From Bdellovibrionales bacterium (GTDB lineage: Bacteria; Bdellovibrionota; Bdellovibrionia; Bdellovibrionales; UBA1609), in contig JAPKGD010000154.1 in assembly GCA_026648125.1 (NCBI GenBank), positions 1 through 5,558 on the forward strand: DNA of 5,558 bases, given 5' to 3'. Shown here piece by piece: positions 4,857 to 5,558 of the stretch. The position numbers and the translations under genes were made by a program. The number at the start of each line of letters is the position of its first letter. The first letter of the stretch is position 1. Under the pieces are notes generated by a model that worked only from the letters and a program-made list of their open reading frames with translations, was not told the origin of the DNA and did no database searches.

Positions 4857-5558
4857 ATTCGCTTTCCGCCCGTCAACGTGCTGAAGCTTTAAGGGCTCTT
4901 GAACAAGAAGAATTTGATTTAGTCATAATCGGTGGCGGAATCAATGGTGCTGGTGTCGCTCGGGACGCGGCTTCTCGTGGCATGAGAGTCGCTCTGATTG
5001 AGGGAAGAGATTACGCCTGTGGTACAAGTTCAAAATCAAGCAAACTTGTGCACGGAGGAATTCGTTATCTAGAAAATTTGGAGTTTGGATTGGTCTTTGA
5101 GGCACTGAGTGAGCGCCGGCTTCTTTTTCAAATGGCGCCCCATCTTGTTCACCCCTTGCGATTTGTCATTCCCGTATACAAAGGTGGTCGAGTTCCCGCC
5201 TGGAAACTCGGCTTGGGTATGTTTCTCTATGATGCTTTGGCACTTTTTGAAACCCCAGAGCCAGCTGAGCGTCTAAGTCCCGATCAAGTTGCGGATCATC
5301 TGCCCCAGCTTCAACAGCAAGATCTTCAGGCGGCCTTTGCCTACTCTGATGCCTATATGGATGACGATCGACTTGTGATTGAAACTCTCCGCTCCGCAGT
5401 CCAAATGGGTGCCGTCTGTGTCAATTATGTGAGAGCGGATGGTGCTGAAAGCTGCGGCGAGCGATTGTGTGCAGTAAAAGCCGTCGATACCTTAACCAAC
5501 AAAGAACTTAAGATTAAAGGCCGTCATTTTGTGAGCACGGTGGGGCCGTGGACGGACC
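4853..5558 (+). CDS. glpD: FAD-dependent glycerol-3-phosphate dehydrogenase, N-terminal part (3' partial)
   Basis: GlpD oxidises sn-glycerol 3-phosphate to dihydroxyacetone phosphate at the inner membrane and passes electrons to quinone. The first 235 residues are visible; the family usually has about 500-550, so over half is off the right edge. Key features are the Rossmann FAD motif VIIGGGINGAG (24-34) with the acidic end of strand 2 at E50 (VALIEGRD), the active-site stretch SSKSSKLVHGGIRYLE (59-74) typical of the family, HPLRFVIPVY (100-109), a hydrophobic segment around 118-132, and AYSDAYMDDDRLVIETLRSA (163-182). The window ends in STVGPWTD, the conserved (A/S)xGPW-D FAD-binding strand. 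ATG 4853 overlaps the previous stop (ATGA) and has AAGGA at 4841-4845 with a 7-nt spacer. No glpK, glpF or regulator is visible in the window. Confidence 0.95.
   Translation, partial: MNSLSARQRAEALRALEQEEFDLVIIGGGINGAGVARDAASRGMRVALIEGRDYACGTSSKSSKLVHGGIRYLENLEFGLVFEALSERRLLFQMAPHLVHPLRFVIPVYKGGRVPAWKLGLGMFLYDALALFETPEPAERLSPDQVADHLPQLQQQDLQAAFAYSDAYMDDDRLVIETLRSAVQMGAVCVNYVRADGAESCGERLCAVKAVDTLTNKELKIKGRHFVSTVGPWTD

Noticed and set aside
1..5558. CRISPR arrays, tRNA/rRNA genes, toxin-antitoxin or phage-defence modules
   Set aside because: No regularly spaced repeats, tRNA or rRNA signatures, or characteristic gene pairs were seen on either strand.

Overview
The window looks like an ordinary chromosomal segment of a Gram-negative bacterium of intermediate GC content. 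Genes are tightly packed and have AAGGAG-type ribosome binding sites. The periplasm-targeted cyclophilin and quinone-linked GlpD fit a Gram-negative cell. Gene style is compatible with a Bdellovibrio-like or deltaproteobacterial lineage, but that is a guess: no rRNA or marker gene is present to fix the taxon.

Left block (1-2503, all +) reads as the end of an operon. It holds the C-terminal part of a patatin-like protein cut by the window edge, then a complete M24B Xaa-Pro aminopeptidase (pepP) 9 nt later, then a cyclophilin-type peptidyl-prolyl isomerase with a signal peptide 29 nt after that. A textbook intrinsic terminator (2475-2503) closes it. Two of the three products act on peptides or prolyl bonds, but no shared pathway can be demonstrated.

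Middle block (2504-3555) is a scar. A short ORF with a good signal-peptide-like start (2621) runs in frame into the C-terminal tail of an IS91-family (Y2/HUH) transposase. About 450 nt without a convincing gene follow, holding a possible IS terminus and a decayed-looking reading frame. No complete, mobile element is present.

Right block (3556-5558) has a HAD-superfamily phosphatase on the - strand, divergent from a + strand pair: a small protein of uncertain, possibly GNAT-like, fold whose stop codon overlaps (ATGA) the start of glpD, an FAD-dependent glycerol-3-phosphate dehydrogenase cut by the right edge. The 92-nt divergent spacer holds two small inverted repeats and a strong Shine-Dalgarno sequence that seems to serve a 7-codon leader overlapping the phosphatase start.

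I see no CRISPR array, tRNA, rRNA, toxin-antitoxin pair or defence system, and no convincing new biological system. The best leads are a possible dual-start (periplasmic/cytoplasmic) cyclophilin, the 7-codon coupled leader of the phosphatase, the signal-peptide/transposase chimera, and the unknown protein coupled to glpD.
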